Below, one piece after another: positions 20,839 through 30,500 of a DNA stretch of 64,000 nucleotides. The notes below the pieces were generated by a model. It saw only the letters and a program-made list of their open reading frames with translations, made no database searches and was not told the origin of the DNA. Each line of letters opens with the position of its first letter. The first letter of the stretch is position 1. Where the stretch lies: the NCBI RefSeq assembly GCF_900197575.1, contig NZ_FZLN01000001.1, positions 744,001 to 808,000 of the forward strand. The letters run 5' to 3'. Source of the DNA: Acinetobacter apis (lineage in GTDB: Bacteria > Pseudomonadota > Gammaproteobacteria > Pseudomonadales > Moraxellaceae). The translations under genes were made by a program, and so were the position numbers.

Positions 20839-21804
20839 ATGAATACTATAAATGCTTCTCATCAAAAAAAATTAGTTGTTCTCGGCAGCATTAATGCCGA
20901 TCACATTTTAGCCTTGAATCACTTTCCACACCCTGGACAAACCGTCACAGGACATCGCTATCAAGTCGCTTTTGGTGGTAAAGGTGCAAATCAAGCTGTT
21001 GCTGCTGGACGAAGTGGCGCGAATATACACTTTATTGCCTGTGTAGGGCAAGACAGTATTGGGGAACAAATCAAAACACAGTTAAATCATGATCAAGTGA
21101 ACACCGATGCTATTTCTGCGATTGAGGGACAAGCCACAGGTGTTGCTTTAATTTTTGTAAATCAGAGTGCTGAAAACTGTATTGGAATTTACTCAGGAGC
21201 CAACAGCGCTCTTACCCCATCTTATGTTCTGCAGCATCAAGAAACCATTAAAACCGCAGATGCATTGCTTCTTCAACTTGAAACGCCGCTTGAAAGTGTA
21301 TTACTTGCAGCTAAAATTGCTCATCAAGCTGAAGTGCCAGTCATTTTAAATCCAGCGCCAGCACAAGATTTATCTGAAGATCTGTTGCGGTTGGTTGATA
21401 TTATTACCCCCAATGAAACAGAAGCATTTCATTTAACAGGCAAAGTGATTCATAGTGATGAAGATGCAGCAGATGCAGCATTCATTTTGCACAGTAAAGG
21501 CATTAAAACTGTAGTTATTACCATGGGGTCACGTGGCGTTTGGTTAAGTGAAGAAGGTCATGGTCAGCTCATTTCTAGCTTTAAAGTCAATGCAATTGAT
21601 ACTATCGCTGCAGGTGATACCTTTAATGGCGCATTTATCACAGCATTGCTTGAACAACAAAGTAAAGCCAATGCGGCCCAATTTGCCAATGCAGCAGCAG
21701 CTTTAGCAGTAACACGTGCTGGTGGCCAACCTGCTATTCCTTGGCGACCTGAAATCGATGCCTTCTTAAAAAAATATAATTTACTGCCTGATGACAACCA
21801 CTGA
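20839..21804 (+). CDS. rbsK: Ribokinase
   Basis: 321-aa PfkB-family sugar kinase phosphorylating ribose. Seen: N-terminal VVLGSINADHILAL, the GGKGANQAVAAGR motif and the C-terminal signature DTIAAGDTFNGAF with catalytic Asp. Placement divergent from a nucleoside transporter and hydrolase fits the use of ribose released from imported nucleosides. A short gap of 64 bp separates it from the next gene on the same strand. Confidence 0.93.
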   Translation: MNTINASHQKKLVVLGSINADHILALNHFPHPGQTVTGHRYQVAFGGKGANQAVAAGRSGANIHFIACVGQDSIGEQIKTQLNHDQVNTDAISAIEGQATGVALIFVNQSAENCIGIYSGANSALTPSYVLQHQETIKTADALLLQLETPLESVLLAAKIAHQAEVPVILNPAPAQDLSEDLLRLVDIITPNETEAFHLTGKVIHSDEDAADAAFILHSKGIKTVVITMGSRGVWLSEEGHGQLISSFKVNAIDTIAAGDTFNGAFITALLEQQSKANAAQFANAAAALAVTRAGGQPAIPWRPEIDAFLKKYNLLPDDNH

Positions 21805-21868
21805 CATCAAAGCTTCAAGTTAAATGACTATGATGGAAATATGTCTTTAATAAATTCATCTTATATTT

Positions 21869-23104
21869 ATGAAAAACCATATTTCTATCTTAATCGGCCT
21901 ATTGGCAAGTACAGCGTTCACTACTTCTGTATTGGCAAAATCAATCGATAAAATTGAACAGCCAACCTTAGTTTCTTTTGCAAAGCTGCCTGCCAATACA
22001 TTTGCAGCAGGTCCTATCAGCGGTACAAAAATCGAAGAAAAAAATAATATTCGACCACCATTTAAAAGCCAACCTGTACAAGGATTTTCTGCAGCACTTA
22101 AAAATAAAGATGGCAGCTATTTACTGATGCCTGACAATGGCTATGGCACCCAAGATAATTCTGCTGATTTTTTATTACGGATTTACCGTGTTAAACCTGA
22201 ATTTCGCACCAAAACCCAAGCTCACAGTGAAATCAAAGTCCTTGATTTCATCCAGCTTCGTGACCCTAACCGTCTCATCCCATTTGGTATAACACAAGGA
22301 CAAACAGAAGCCCGTTTGTTAACAGGTGCAGATTTTGACCCAGAGTCAATTCAGCGTGTTGCAGATGGTAGTTTTTGGATTGGAGATGAGTTTGGTCCAT
22401 ATTTATTACACTTTTCAGCTGAAGGTATTTTACTCGACCCACCGTTTTCTTTGCCTGATCCAACGCATAACAACAGCCCGCTCAGATCTCCTCAAAATCA
22501 GCTTAACCGAACAGCGCAAAACCCAGTCACACCACAAGTGCAGCGTAGCGGTGGTTTTGAAGGTATGGCTTTGTCTCCTAATCAGCGGTATTTATACCCA
22601 ATTTTAGAAAAGCCTTTAACCACTTCAACAAAAAATCAATTAATGATTTTTCAATTTGATCTTGTTAAAAAACAATACACACCCAACTATTATTTTTTTG
22701 AGTTAGATAAAAACGCCACGAATATCGGTGACTTTCAAATGTTTAGTCATAAAGATGGCATTATCATTGAACGTGACGCCAATCAGGGTGAAAAAAGCGC
22801 ATATAAAAAGTTAATTCAGGTCAAACTTAAACAAAAAGGACAGCCTGTTGAGCGAAAAACTTTAGTTGATCTACTACATATTGATAATCCACATCTTCTC
22901 TATAGCAATCACACCGCAGGTGATATTGGTACTACACGTGATTTCAAAATGCCATTCGAAACCATCGAAAGCTTAATTATTGAAAGTCCAAAAAAATTAA
23001 CCTTACTCAACGACAATAATTACCCTTTCTCGACTGGACGTAATCCTTCTGAAGTCGATGCAAATGAAATGATTCAAATTCAGCTACCTCGTCCCTTGCG
23101 CTAG
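21869..23104 (+). CDS. Secreted esterase-like phytase-family protein
   Basis: 411-aa protein with a signal peptide (cleavage near SVLAK) and an esterase-like phytase domain (Pfam Phytase-like). Seen: LLMPDNGYGTQDNSADFLLRIYRV, SFWIGDEFGPYLLHFSAEG and GGFEGMALSPNQRYLYPILE, which are the repeated beta-propeller motifs of this family. It is expected in the periplasm or outside the cell. The substrate, possibly a phosphate ester, is not established. It may be co-transcribed with rbsK and ends at a strong bidirectional terminator. Confidence 0.85.
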   Translation: MKNHISILIGLLASTAFTTSVLAKSIDKIEQPTLVSFAKLPANTFAAGPISGTKIEEKNNIRPPFKSQPVQGFSAALKNKDGSYLLMPDNGYGTQDNSADFLLRIYRVKPEFRTKTQAHSEIKVLDFIQLRDPNRLIPFGITQGQTEARLLTGADFDPESIQRVADGSFWIGDEFGPYLLHFSAEGILLDPPFSLPDPTHNNSPLRSPQNQLNRTAQNPVTPQVQRSGGFEGMALSPNQRYLYPILEKPLTTSTKNQLMIFQFDLVKKQYTPNYYFFELDKNATNIGDFQMFSHKDGIIIERDANQGEKSAYKKLIQVKLKQKGQPVERKTLVDLLHIDNPHLLYSNHTAGDIGTTRDFKMPFETIESLIIESPKKLTLLNDNNYPFSTGRNPSEVDANEMIQIQLPRPLR

Positions 23105-23108
23105 CAGC

Positions 23109-23147
23109 AATAAAAAAATCCCTTCAATTTGAAGGGATTTTTTTATT
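23109..23147. terminator. Bidirectional terminator between esterase gene and acnB
   Basis: AAAAAAATCCCTTC-AATTT-GAAGGGATTTTTTT: strong stem with A and T runs on the two sides, so it works for both converging genes. Confidence 0.92.
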
Positions 23148-23157
23148 GCTTATGCTT

Positions 23158-25797
23158 TTACGTGAGTTGTGCCGCTGATATTTTCTTGGTATCAATATTT
23201 AATGCCGCATTTTGATACTCTGTCATTTGGTCGAAATTTAAATATTTATAAATATCTGATGACATACTGTCAATTTGCGATGCATAGCTTTGATACTCTT
23301 CAGGCGTTGGTAACTTACCAAGCACTGCGGCTACAGATGCTAACTCTGCAGATGCAAGGTACACATTAGCGCCTTGACCTAAACGGTTCGGGAAATTACG
23401 GGTTGAGGTAGAAACCACTGTTGTATTCGGTGCAACACGTGCTTGGTTACCCATACACAATGAACAGCCTGGCATTTCTGTACGAGCACCAGCACGTCCG
23501 TAGGTATTATAAAACCCTTCTTCCATCAACTGACGTTCATCCATTCGTGTTGGTGGTGCAAGCCATAACCGTGTAGATAATGAACCACCAGGTACTTTAT
23601 CTAGCAATTTCCCTGCTGCACGGAAGTGACCAATATTAGTCATACATGAACCAATAAAGACTTCGTCAATTTTTGCTCCTGCAACATCAGACAATAGCTT
23701 GGCATCATCAGGATCATTTGGACAACATAATACTGGCTCTGTGATCTCTGATAGATCAATTTCATACACTTTTGTGTATTCAGCATCTGGATCTGCTTGA
23801 ATTAAGTTTGGTTCTGCAAGCCATTTTTCCATGTTTTCAACACGGCGAGCCATTGTTCTTGCATCGCCATAGCCTTGAGAAATCATCCATTTCAGCATGG
23901 TAATGTTCGAACGTAAATATTCAGCCACTTTTGCTTCAGACAATGTGATTGAACATCCTGCTGCTGAACGTTCTGCTGAAGCATCTGATAATTCAAATGC
24001 TTGTTCAACAGTCAGTTCTGTTTCCATTTCAGATAAATCAATTTCTAAAATGCGACCTGAGAAAATATTTTTCTTACCTTTTTTCTCAACGGTTAAATCG
24101 CCTGCTTGAATTGCATAATATGGAATAGCATGGACTAAATCACGTAAAGTAATTCCAGGCGCCATTTTGCCTTTAAATTTAACCAACACAGACTCAGGCA
24201 TATCTAAAGGCATCACGCCTGTTGCCGCTGCAAAAGCCACCAAGCCTGAACCTGCAGGGAATGAAATTCCTATTGGGAAACGTGTATGTGAATCACCACC
24301 TGTACCTACAGTATCTGGCAATAGCATACGGTTTAACCATGAGTGAATAATACCATCACCTGGGCGCAATGAAACACCACCACGGTTCATGATGAAGTCA
24401 GGCAATGTATGTTGAGTTTGTACATCGACAGGCTTTGGATATGCTGCTGTATGACAAAATGATTGCATCACTAAATCGGCAGAAAAGCCTAAACATGCTA
24501 AGTCTTTAAGCTCGTCACGGGTCATTGGTCCTGTGGTATCTTGTGAACCCACTGTCGTCATACGTGGCTCACAATAAGTACCCGGACGAATCCCTTGCCC
24601 TTCTGCTAAACCACATGCACGACCCACCATTTTTTGTGCTTGTGTAAAGCCTTTGCCTGAATCTAAAGGCAATTGTGGCTGACGGAATAAGTTTGATGGT
24701 GCTAAACCCAAAGCCTCTCTTGCTCTTGTCGTTAAACCGCGACCAATAATCAAATTAATTCGACCGCCTGCACGGACTTCATCTAAAATAACAGGCGTTT
24801 TAAGCTCAGCACTTGCAATCAATTGATCGTCTTTAAATGCAGTTACTTTTGCAGCCACTTTATCAATTTTAATGGTGACTTCATCACCCATATTCATGTC
24901 AGAGACATCAATTTCAATCGGCAATGCACCTGCATCTTCCATTGTATTAAAAAAGATAGGGGCTATTTTTGAACCTAAACAAAAGCCACCATCTTTCTTA
25001 TTTGGAATAAATGGTAAATCATCACCAAAATACCAAAGTACAGAGTTGGTTGCTGATTTACGAGATGACCCCGTACCTACAACATCACCAACATATGCAA
25101 CTGGATTACCTTTTGCAATCAGCGCTTGAATTTGCGATAACGGACCAATTTCACCTGGTTTTTCAGGTGTAATCCCATCACGTTCATTTTTTAACATTGC
25201 TGTCGCATGTAATGGGATGTCTGGGCGGCTCCATGCATCTTGTGCAGGTGATAAGTCATCGGTATTGGTTTCACCTGTGACTTTAAATACTGTCACTTTT
25301 GTTTCTTCAGCGACATCTGGACGGCTTGTAAACCATTCAGCATCTGCCCAAGATTGTAATACAGCTTGCGCTTTATCATTGCCTGCTTTGGCTTTATCAG
25401 CGATGTCATGAAATGCATCAAAGACCAATAAAGTTTTCTTTAATGCTTCAGCAGCCAAGCTTGCTAAGTGTTGATCGTCTAGCAAATCCACCAATGGCGC
25501 CACATTATAGCCACCAAGCATGGTGCCTAATAAAAAAACAGCTCGTTCTTTACTTAATAATGGTGATGTAGTTTCACCTTTGGCCAAAGCTGCTAAAAAA
25601 GCGGCTTTAACATATGCAGCTTGGTCAACACCTGCAGGAACACGATTTTCAATTAAATCTACCAAGAATGCTTCTTCGCCTGCCGGTGGTTTTTTTAATA
25701 ACTCGACAAGTTCAGCAGTTTGTACTTCATCTAATGGCTTAGGTGGGATTCCGAGTGCGGCACGTTCTGTTACGTGTTGGCGGTAAGCTTCTAGCAC
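23158..25797 (-). CDS. acnB: Aconitate hydratase B
   Basis: 879-aa bifunctional aconitase/2-methylisocitrate dehydratase of the TCA cycle. It starts with GTG (GAGGAA 7 nt ahead). N-terminal HEAT-like domain (MLEAYRQHVTERAALGIPPKPL), swivel domain with GSSRKSATNSVLWYFG, then catalytic domains with GDSHTRFPIGISFPAGSG and the cluster cysteines in CSLCMGNQARV. Length and all motifs match AcnB. It stands alone with a terminator behind it. Confidence 0.97.
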   Translation of the reverse strand: MLEAYRQHVTERAALGIPPKPLDEVQTAELVELLKKPPAGEEAFLVDLIENRVPAGVDQAAYVKAAFLAALAKGETTSPLLSKERAVFLLGTMLGGYNVAPLVDLLDDQHLASLAAEALKKTLLVFDAFHDIADKAKAGNDKAQAVLQSWADAEWFTSRPDVAEETKVTVFKVTGETNTDDLSPAQDAWSRPDIPLHATAMLKNERDGITPEKPGEIGPLSQIQALIAKGNPVAYVGDVVGTGSSRKSATNSVLWYFGDDLPFIPNKKDGGFCLGSKIAPIFFNTMEDAGALPIEIDVSDMNMGDEVTIKIDKVAAKVTAFKDDQLIASAELKTPVILDEVRAGGRINLIIGRGLTTRAREALGLAPSNLFRQPQLPLDSGKGFTQAQKMVGRACGLAEGQGIRPGTYCEPRMTTVGSQDTTGPMTRDELKDLACLGFSADLVMQSFCHTAAYPKPVDVQTQHTLPDFIMNRGGVSLRPGDGIIHSWLNRMLLPDTVGTGGDSHTRFPIGISFPAGSGLVAFAAATGVMPLDMPESVLVKFKGKMAPGITLRDLVHAIPYYAIQAGDLTVEKKGKKNIFSGRILEIDLSEMETELTVEQAFELSDASAERSAAGCSITLSEAKVAEYLRSNITMLKWMISQGYGDARTMARRVENMEKWLAEPNLIQADPDAEYTKVYEIDLSEITEPVLCCPNDPDDAKLLSDVAGAKIDEVFIGSCMTNIGHFRAAGKLLDKVPGGSLSTRLWLAPPTRMDERQLMEEGFYNTYGRAGARTEMPGCSLCMGNQARVAPNTTVVSTSTRNFPNRLGQGANVYLASAELASVAAVLGKLPTPEEYQSYASQIDSMSSDIYKYLNFDQMTEYQNAALNIDTKKISAAQLT

Positions 25798-26003
25798 AGT
25801 GTTCTTCCTCTTTTGAAAATTTATACTTACAAATTATAAATTCCGTATCTGTAAGTCGTCGTGTGATGTGCAAATTTTACTAAAGTTACAGTTAAAAGTT
25901 AATGCAATAATCAAATTTGTTTATGATGCTCGTTATTTTCTAGCGAAATATCAAATTGAAAAAAACAGATAAAGCCTTCATCAGATTAGGCACCTTATTG
26001 CCA

Positions 26004-26033
26004 TAAAAAAAGCCATCTGATGATGACTTTTTT
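26004..26033. terminator. Terminator hairpin after small lipoprotein gene
   Basis: A7-G-C-C-ATC / GATGAC-T6 inverted repeat with a TGAT loop and one mismatch, directly after the stop at 26037 on the minus strand. Moderate stem with good A/T tracts. Confidence 0.6.
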
Positions 26034-26036
26034 AAT

Positions 26037-26375
26037 TTATTGAGGTGTTTGTTTTACACATTCTTCATAGCGATTTTTCTTGAAATCTTCCATAGATTTT
26101 TCTTTTTGCTCTAGTTGCTCATAAATTGGAATTTGATAAGCCTGCTCAATAATTTGAGCCAAATAGTGTTGAGCATCTACATTTTCAATTTTTTTGATAT
26201 GTTCTAATGCTGCATTTTTTTCAATGCCTTGTTGGCGATCAGTCATCACATTAAATGCTGCACTTGGAATATTTTTACAAAAGCCTTGCCATTCTTCTTG
26301 TGGGGTAAGTTGCTTTTTTGCACACCCTGCTAATGCCATCACACTCAAGAGGCCAAATACAACATACTTTTTCAT
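26037..26375 (-). CDS. Small lipoprotein, unknown function
   Basis: 112-aa predicted lipoprotein. The ATG at 26375 follows GGAGAAAAT, a good Shine-Dalgarno, and starts MKKYVVFGLLSVMALAGC, a textbook lipobox. The mature part is helical and charged (EWQGFCKNIPSAAFNVMTDRQQG) with Cys residues at 'GFCKN' and 'EECVKQ', which could pair. No family recognised. It ends in a hairpin terminator and is probably monocistronic. Confidence 0.8.
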   Translation of the reverse strand: MKKYVVFGLLSVMALAGCAKKQLTPQEEWQGFCKNIPSAAFNVMTDRQQGIEKNAALEHIKKIENVDAQHYLAQIIEQAYQIPIYEQLEQKEKSMEDFKKNRYEECVKQTPQ

Positions 26376-26572
26376 ATTTTCTCCAATCACCATACCATGC
26401 TCATCAGATCATATGATGAATCTAAGATTTCATAACTATTTGCAATGCAGCCATACTACTGAACCCAAGCACTATTTGGCAACATAAACCATCAAGTTAA
26501 ATCCACCCGATCTCTGTGTCTATAGCAATTACAAGCATATTTTATGCTTAATGGGCATACAAGCGAAAAGAC

Positions 26573-26603
26573 TTGAGTCTGACGTATGGTCTAGACTTAT
26601 GAT
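26573..26603 (+). promoter_or_regulatory. MerR-type promoter with 19-bp spacer and dyad operator
   Basis: -35 TTGAGT (26573-26578) and -10 TATGAT (26598-26603) are 19 bp apart, the over-long spacing that MerR regulators correct by distorting DNA. The spacer holds an imperfect dyad, AGTCTGAC / GGTCTAGACT. The downstream operon ends with a MerR-family gene, so autoregulation is likely. Confidence 0.7.
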
Positions 26604-26631
26604 TCAGGTTTTAAAAAACTTGGTTCATCAC

Positions 26632-27081
26632 ATGAAAAAACATCTATTCTCAGCAACGATAAACACGCAAGTAATTATTGATCGGCCATGTGATCAAGTA
26701 TGGCAGCATTTTCAGTCTGTATCATCACACCCACATTGGAATCACTTTTTACACTTTGATCGATTTCCAACTCAAGTCGATGAACAAATCAGCGTGACAT
26801 TAAACCATCACCAACACACATTTAAAATGACACCTCAAGTAACTCAATTTAGCGAAGGTCTTTTAGCATGGAAAGGTAAACTGTTCATTCATGGACTATT
26901 TAATGGTTATCACCAATTTAAATGCCAAGCGATTAATAAAAATAGCACTTTATTTACCCAATCTGAGTATTTTAGCGGGCTTTTGGTGCCCTTATTTTAC
27001 CGTCAAGTGATTCAACCAACACAAGCACACTTTGAACAGATGAATCATGCTTTTAAACACTACTTAGAGAGTCATCATTAA
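26632..27081 (+). CDS. SRPBCC-fold protein in a MerR operon
   Basis: 149 aa from the ATG at 26632 (MKKHLFSATINTQVIIDRP). This start is chosen because it lies 29 nt after the -10 box; an open frame from 26551 would begin upstream of the promoter. The pattern IDRPCDQVWQHFQSVSSHPHWNHF and a C-terminal long helix match the START/SRPBCC (polyketide cyclase-like) fold, which binds hydrophobic ligands. It lies 3 bp ahead of a MerR regulator. A plausible job is ligand binding or detoxification for whatever the regulator senses. Function is unproven. Confidence 0.75.
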   Translation: MKKHLFSATINTQVIIDRPCDQVWQHFQSVSSHPHWNHFLHFDRFPTQVDEQISVTLNHHQHTFKMTPQVTQFSEGLLAWKGKLFIHGLFNGYHQFKCQAINKNSTLFTQSEYFSGLLVPLFYRQVIQPTQAHFEQMNHAFKHYLESHH

Positions 27082-27084
27082 ATT

Positions 27085-27507
27085 ATGAATATTGGGCAAA
27101 TATCTAAAAAATATGCAGTATCCATTGATACGTTACGCTTTTATGAGGAACAGGGGTTACTGTCCCCTGCACGCCGTTCAAATGGTTATCGTGACTATAA
27201 TCAAGAAAATGAACAACAGATTCGCTTCATTCTTTGTTTAAAAGCAATTGGCTTTACGCTTAAAGAAATTGCTTCGGTTTTACAGCTAAATCAGCGTATA
27301 CCCTCTGCACACTGTAAAGATGCTTCTGCTCATTTATTAACGACCAAAGTTGACGCCTTAACAGCGCATATTTTATTTTTATTGGCAGCTAAACAACAAT
27401 TGTTAAGTATTCAAAGTTTTGTGGAATCACATAACCCAGATGAAAACCAAGCCTATATTGAACATGTCATCAATCTGCTTTATGACAAAATGAAGCCACT
27501 TAAATAA
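27085..27507 (+). CDS. MerR-family transcriptional regulator
   Basis: 140-aa regulator: N-terminal winged HTH (MNIGQISKKYAVSIDTLRFY, EEQGLLSPARRSNGYRDY) followed by a long dimerisation helix and a short C-terminal effector part. Only one Cys lies in the effector region (SAHCKDAS) and there is no Cys-rich metal loop, so an organic ligand or redox signal is more likely than a metal. It is co-transcribed with the SRPBCC gene from a promoter with the 19-bp MerR spacing. It most resembles the NmlR/SoxR-like branch rather than MerR/CueR, with modest certainty. Confidence 0.92.
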   Translation: MNIGQISKKYAVSIDTLRFYEEQGLLSPARRSNGYRDYNQENEQQIRFILCLKAIGFTLKEIASVLQLNQRIPSAHCKDASAHLLTTKVDALTAHILFLLAAKQQLLSIQSFVESHNPDENQAYIEHVINLLYDKMKPLK

Positions 27508-27508
27508 T

Positions 27509-27539
27509 AAAGGCTATGGAATTTACCTCCATAGCCTTT
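27509..27539. terminator. Convergent terminator merR-type gene / tamB
   Basis: 12-bp perfect stem AAAGGCTATGGA / TCCATAGCCTTT with a 7-nt loop, between the two converging genes. Confidence 0.8.
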
Positions 27540-27563
27540 GCTTTAAATACTTAATATTTTGCG

Positions 27564-30500
27564 TTAAAAACGCCAGTTATAGAAAATATCAACGGCACGT
27601 TCAACCGATTCACTCGCTTCTAAATATAAACGCTTGTTAATCTGATAACGCAGTGTCAATTTATTTACGGCGGTAAAGACTCCCATACCATAACGTAGAT
27701 ATAAATCAGGAGTGATATACCCTGTTACACTCACTTGCGTATCATCACCTGTTCCTTGAGCATCTAGTGCCAAGCCACTTAAACCAAATGCTTGACCAAT
27801 TTGGTTGGTGAAACCACGTGTACCGCCTAAACCTAAGCTTAACCCTGCAGCCGCCAAAGTATTGTTAACATCAGATTTAAAGCCTTCTGTTTGACTGACG
27901 TTATTACTGCCTTCATTAATACGACCCGTCACCAAAGCATTTAAAGATTCTTGCTCTGACAATCCGCCATCATTATAGATTTGAATATTCGGTGCAATTG
28001 CTGTCCCTGTAATACGGACACCTACTGTGGTATTGGAGATTTTTTTGTTGGTATCAATGTCTAAAGTTGGATTTGCCAATGGCCCATTAAAACGCGCAAT
28101 TGCACGATTCAAGTCAAGCGATTGACCATATGCTTCAACTTTCACTTTTTGACTGATTCCAATTGCACCACTAGCACTCATTGCAGGTTCTAAACCACGC
28201 TGAGATAAATATAATCGCCCTGTCAGTGGAATTCGACTATTAAAGCCTTGGAAAATCACCCGATCGCCAAGCGATAAATCGACATCTGCTTGAATTGACC
28301 ACGGTTTAGCAGCTTTTAATACAGCAATTAAATCATCCCCTGAATATACAACACGTGCATCAGATGACACATTAATCACATCAGGACTGGTTTCAGGCAT
28401 GTTAATAATGGCACGGGGTATTTCTATTTTCCCTTTCACAGAAACGCTGCGTTTAGATGGATACATGTCTAATTCAATCGTGGTATTTACAAGCGCGGTC
28501 ACCACTGGTGCTTGACGCACAAGCAAGTTATCACCTTGCACTTTTAATTGAACTCTTGGATCACCATCCCAACTGACTTGTCCATCTAATCTCGCCACAC
28601 CAGGCCCACTGTTTAAAATACCCATAATGGATGCTTTATTTTGGCGTAATGCTGAATACAACTGAATGTTATTTAAATTGACAGGCACTGAAATCATATT
28701 CAGTACCCCATTTCTTAAACGTAAGTCCCCAGTAACCAATGGCTCTTTAATCGTACCACCAATTTTTGCGGCAAAATCAAGTGTCCCTCCAATGGTTCTA
28801 ACATCTGGAATAAACGGTTTTAAGAACTGTAAATCAACTTTAGAGAATGCAGCTTCTCCTTGCATTGGCAGATTATCTTGATATGGGTTAATGGTAACAT
28901 TGGCATATCCATTACCAATATTTGCAGTTTTTACATCAAATCGTAGTAATAAACCATCTGTCACACTTCTTGCCAACAAACTCATCTGCTGATAGCTTGT
29001 GGTCGATGCAGGGTCATCAGGATCATCTGCTGCCACACCAATTTGTCCATTTTGTGCCAAAATCTTAGCATCAATATTTGGTTTTTTACCTTGTGCCCAT
29101 GATGCTTTAGCATAACCATCAACTTGACCTGTCATGGCAAGACCATCTGGCATAAATGCAGCAAAATCATTTAAGTTTAAATTATTGGCCAAGAATGACA
29201 CATTACCTTGTGTTGAACTCACCTGAATAGGTTGATCAAAACACAATTGGCTTTGATTACTTGCCCAACAATGTTCACTAATATATAGCTGTTTATTGGC
29301 ACTGCGATAAATCACATTGGCATTTTGTTGTTGGTTCAACACAGCGCGAACAGAGTCAAATGTCCCTTTTTGAATTTGCCCAACCCAGTCATTACTTGCG
29401 TTAAAGCCACCATTGAGCTGTACATAAAACTTCGAGTACCTGTTCCAGCCTTGTAGACTTGCAATATGTGCACCCCGCGTTCCTGAAAGCGTTAAACCGC
29501 CATACTGAATTTGACGGCTTCCCGATCTTAAATTTTCCATTTCAGCTTTAAGTGTGGTTGGTGTTGTATCAGAGGTTGGAAGCTCACCACGAATACGTAC
29601 TTTTTCTACACTAATACTACTGCCAAAACCGAATTGATCAATATTGACATTGGCTGTTGCTTTAATGCTTGGCTGTGTTTGCATTTGAACAACACCATAC
29701 GCTCGTCCACGCAAACCAGGATATAAATTATATAATGCAGGTGCATTGAGTTTAATATTTAACTTTTGCACATTACCAGAGACTTGAACTTGGTTCCCAG
29801 CATATGCCAAGAACAATTGATTGGCTTGGAAATGTTGTGGCAGTAATTTTTTATCTTGTGAATTCATCACTAAGCTTAAGTTACCTTTACCACGCAAAAC
29901 TTGGTTATTTAAAGTGCCTGCCAAGTTGAGATCATCAATTGAAATACGCTGTGCTTTATCGCTCCAAATACCTTTTGATTTCACCACACCTGAAATTTCG
30001 CCACGAACACTTGAGGCAAAATATTGCGGTTTAAATCGAACCAAAGAGGCATTTACATCCCAACCAATCCCATTTTTCAAGTTGACTTGACCGTTCGCAA
30101 GAATCTTTCCAGCCACACCTTCATGTTTAAATTGACCAATGTTAACTGTATCTTGAGTACCTGAAATTTTAAATTGTAGTAACCCACTAGCATCTTTATA
30201 TTGGCTAGATGTTAAGCTACCGTCATACACTACGCCATAACCGCGTAATCCACCGCCTTGCTTTTCATCATTCATTAATACAGATGCTGTGGTTTGTCCT
30301 GCCAAACGCACAGTTTCTTTTTGACCTGCAAGCTGACCTGTTAAATCAATGGCATTTAAATGAATAATCTGTTTATTTTTTTCTGAATAACCATTGGCTT
30401 TAATAAACCCATTCAATTGATCAAATGGTGCCGCAGGGCTTACAGTCTGCGGATTAAAATTCTTGGCATTTAAAGCAGCATTCCATTTTAACTCACGCTT

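Noticed and set aside
23169..25786. Several plus-strand ORFs of 64-88 aa across acnB
   Set aside because: Antisense shadows of a well-conserved gene.
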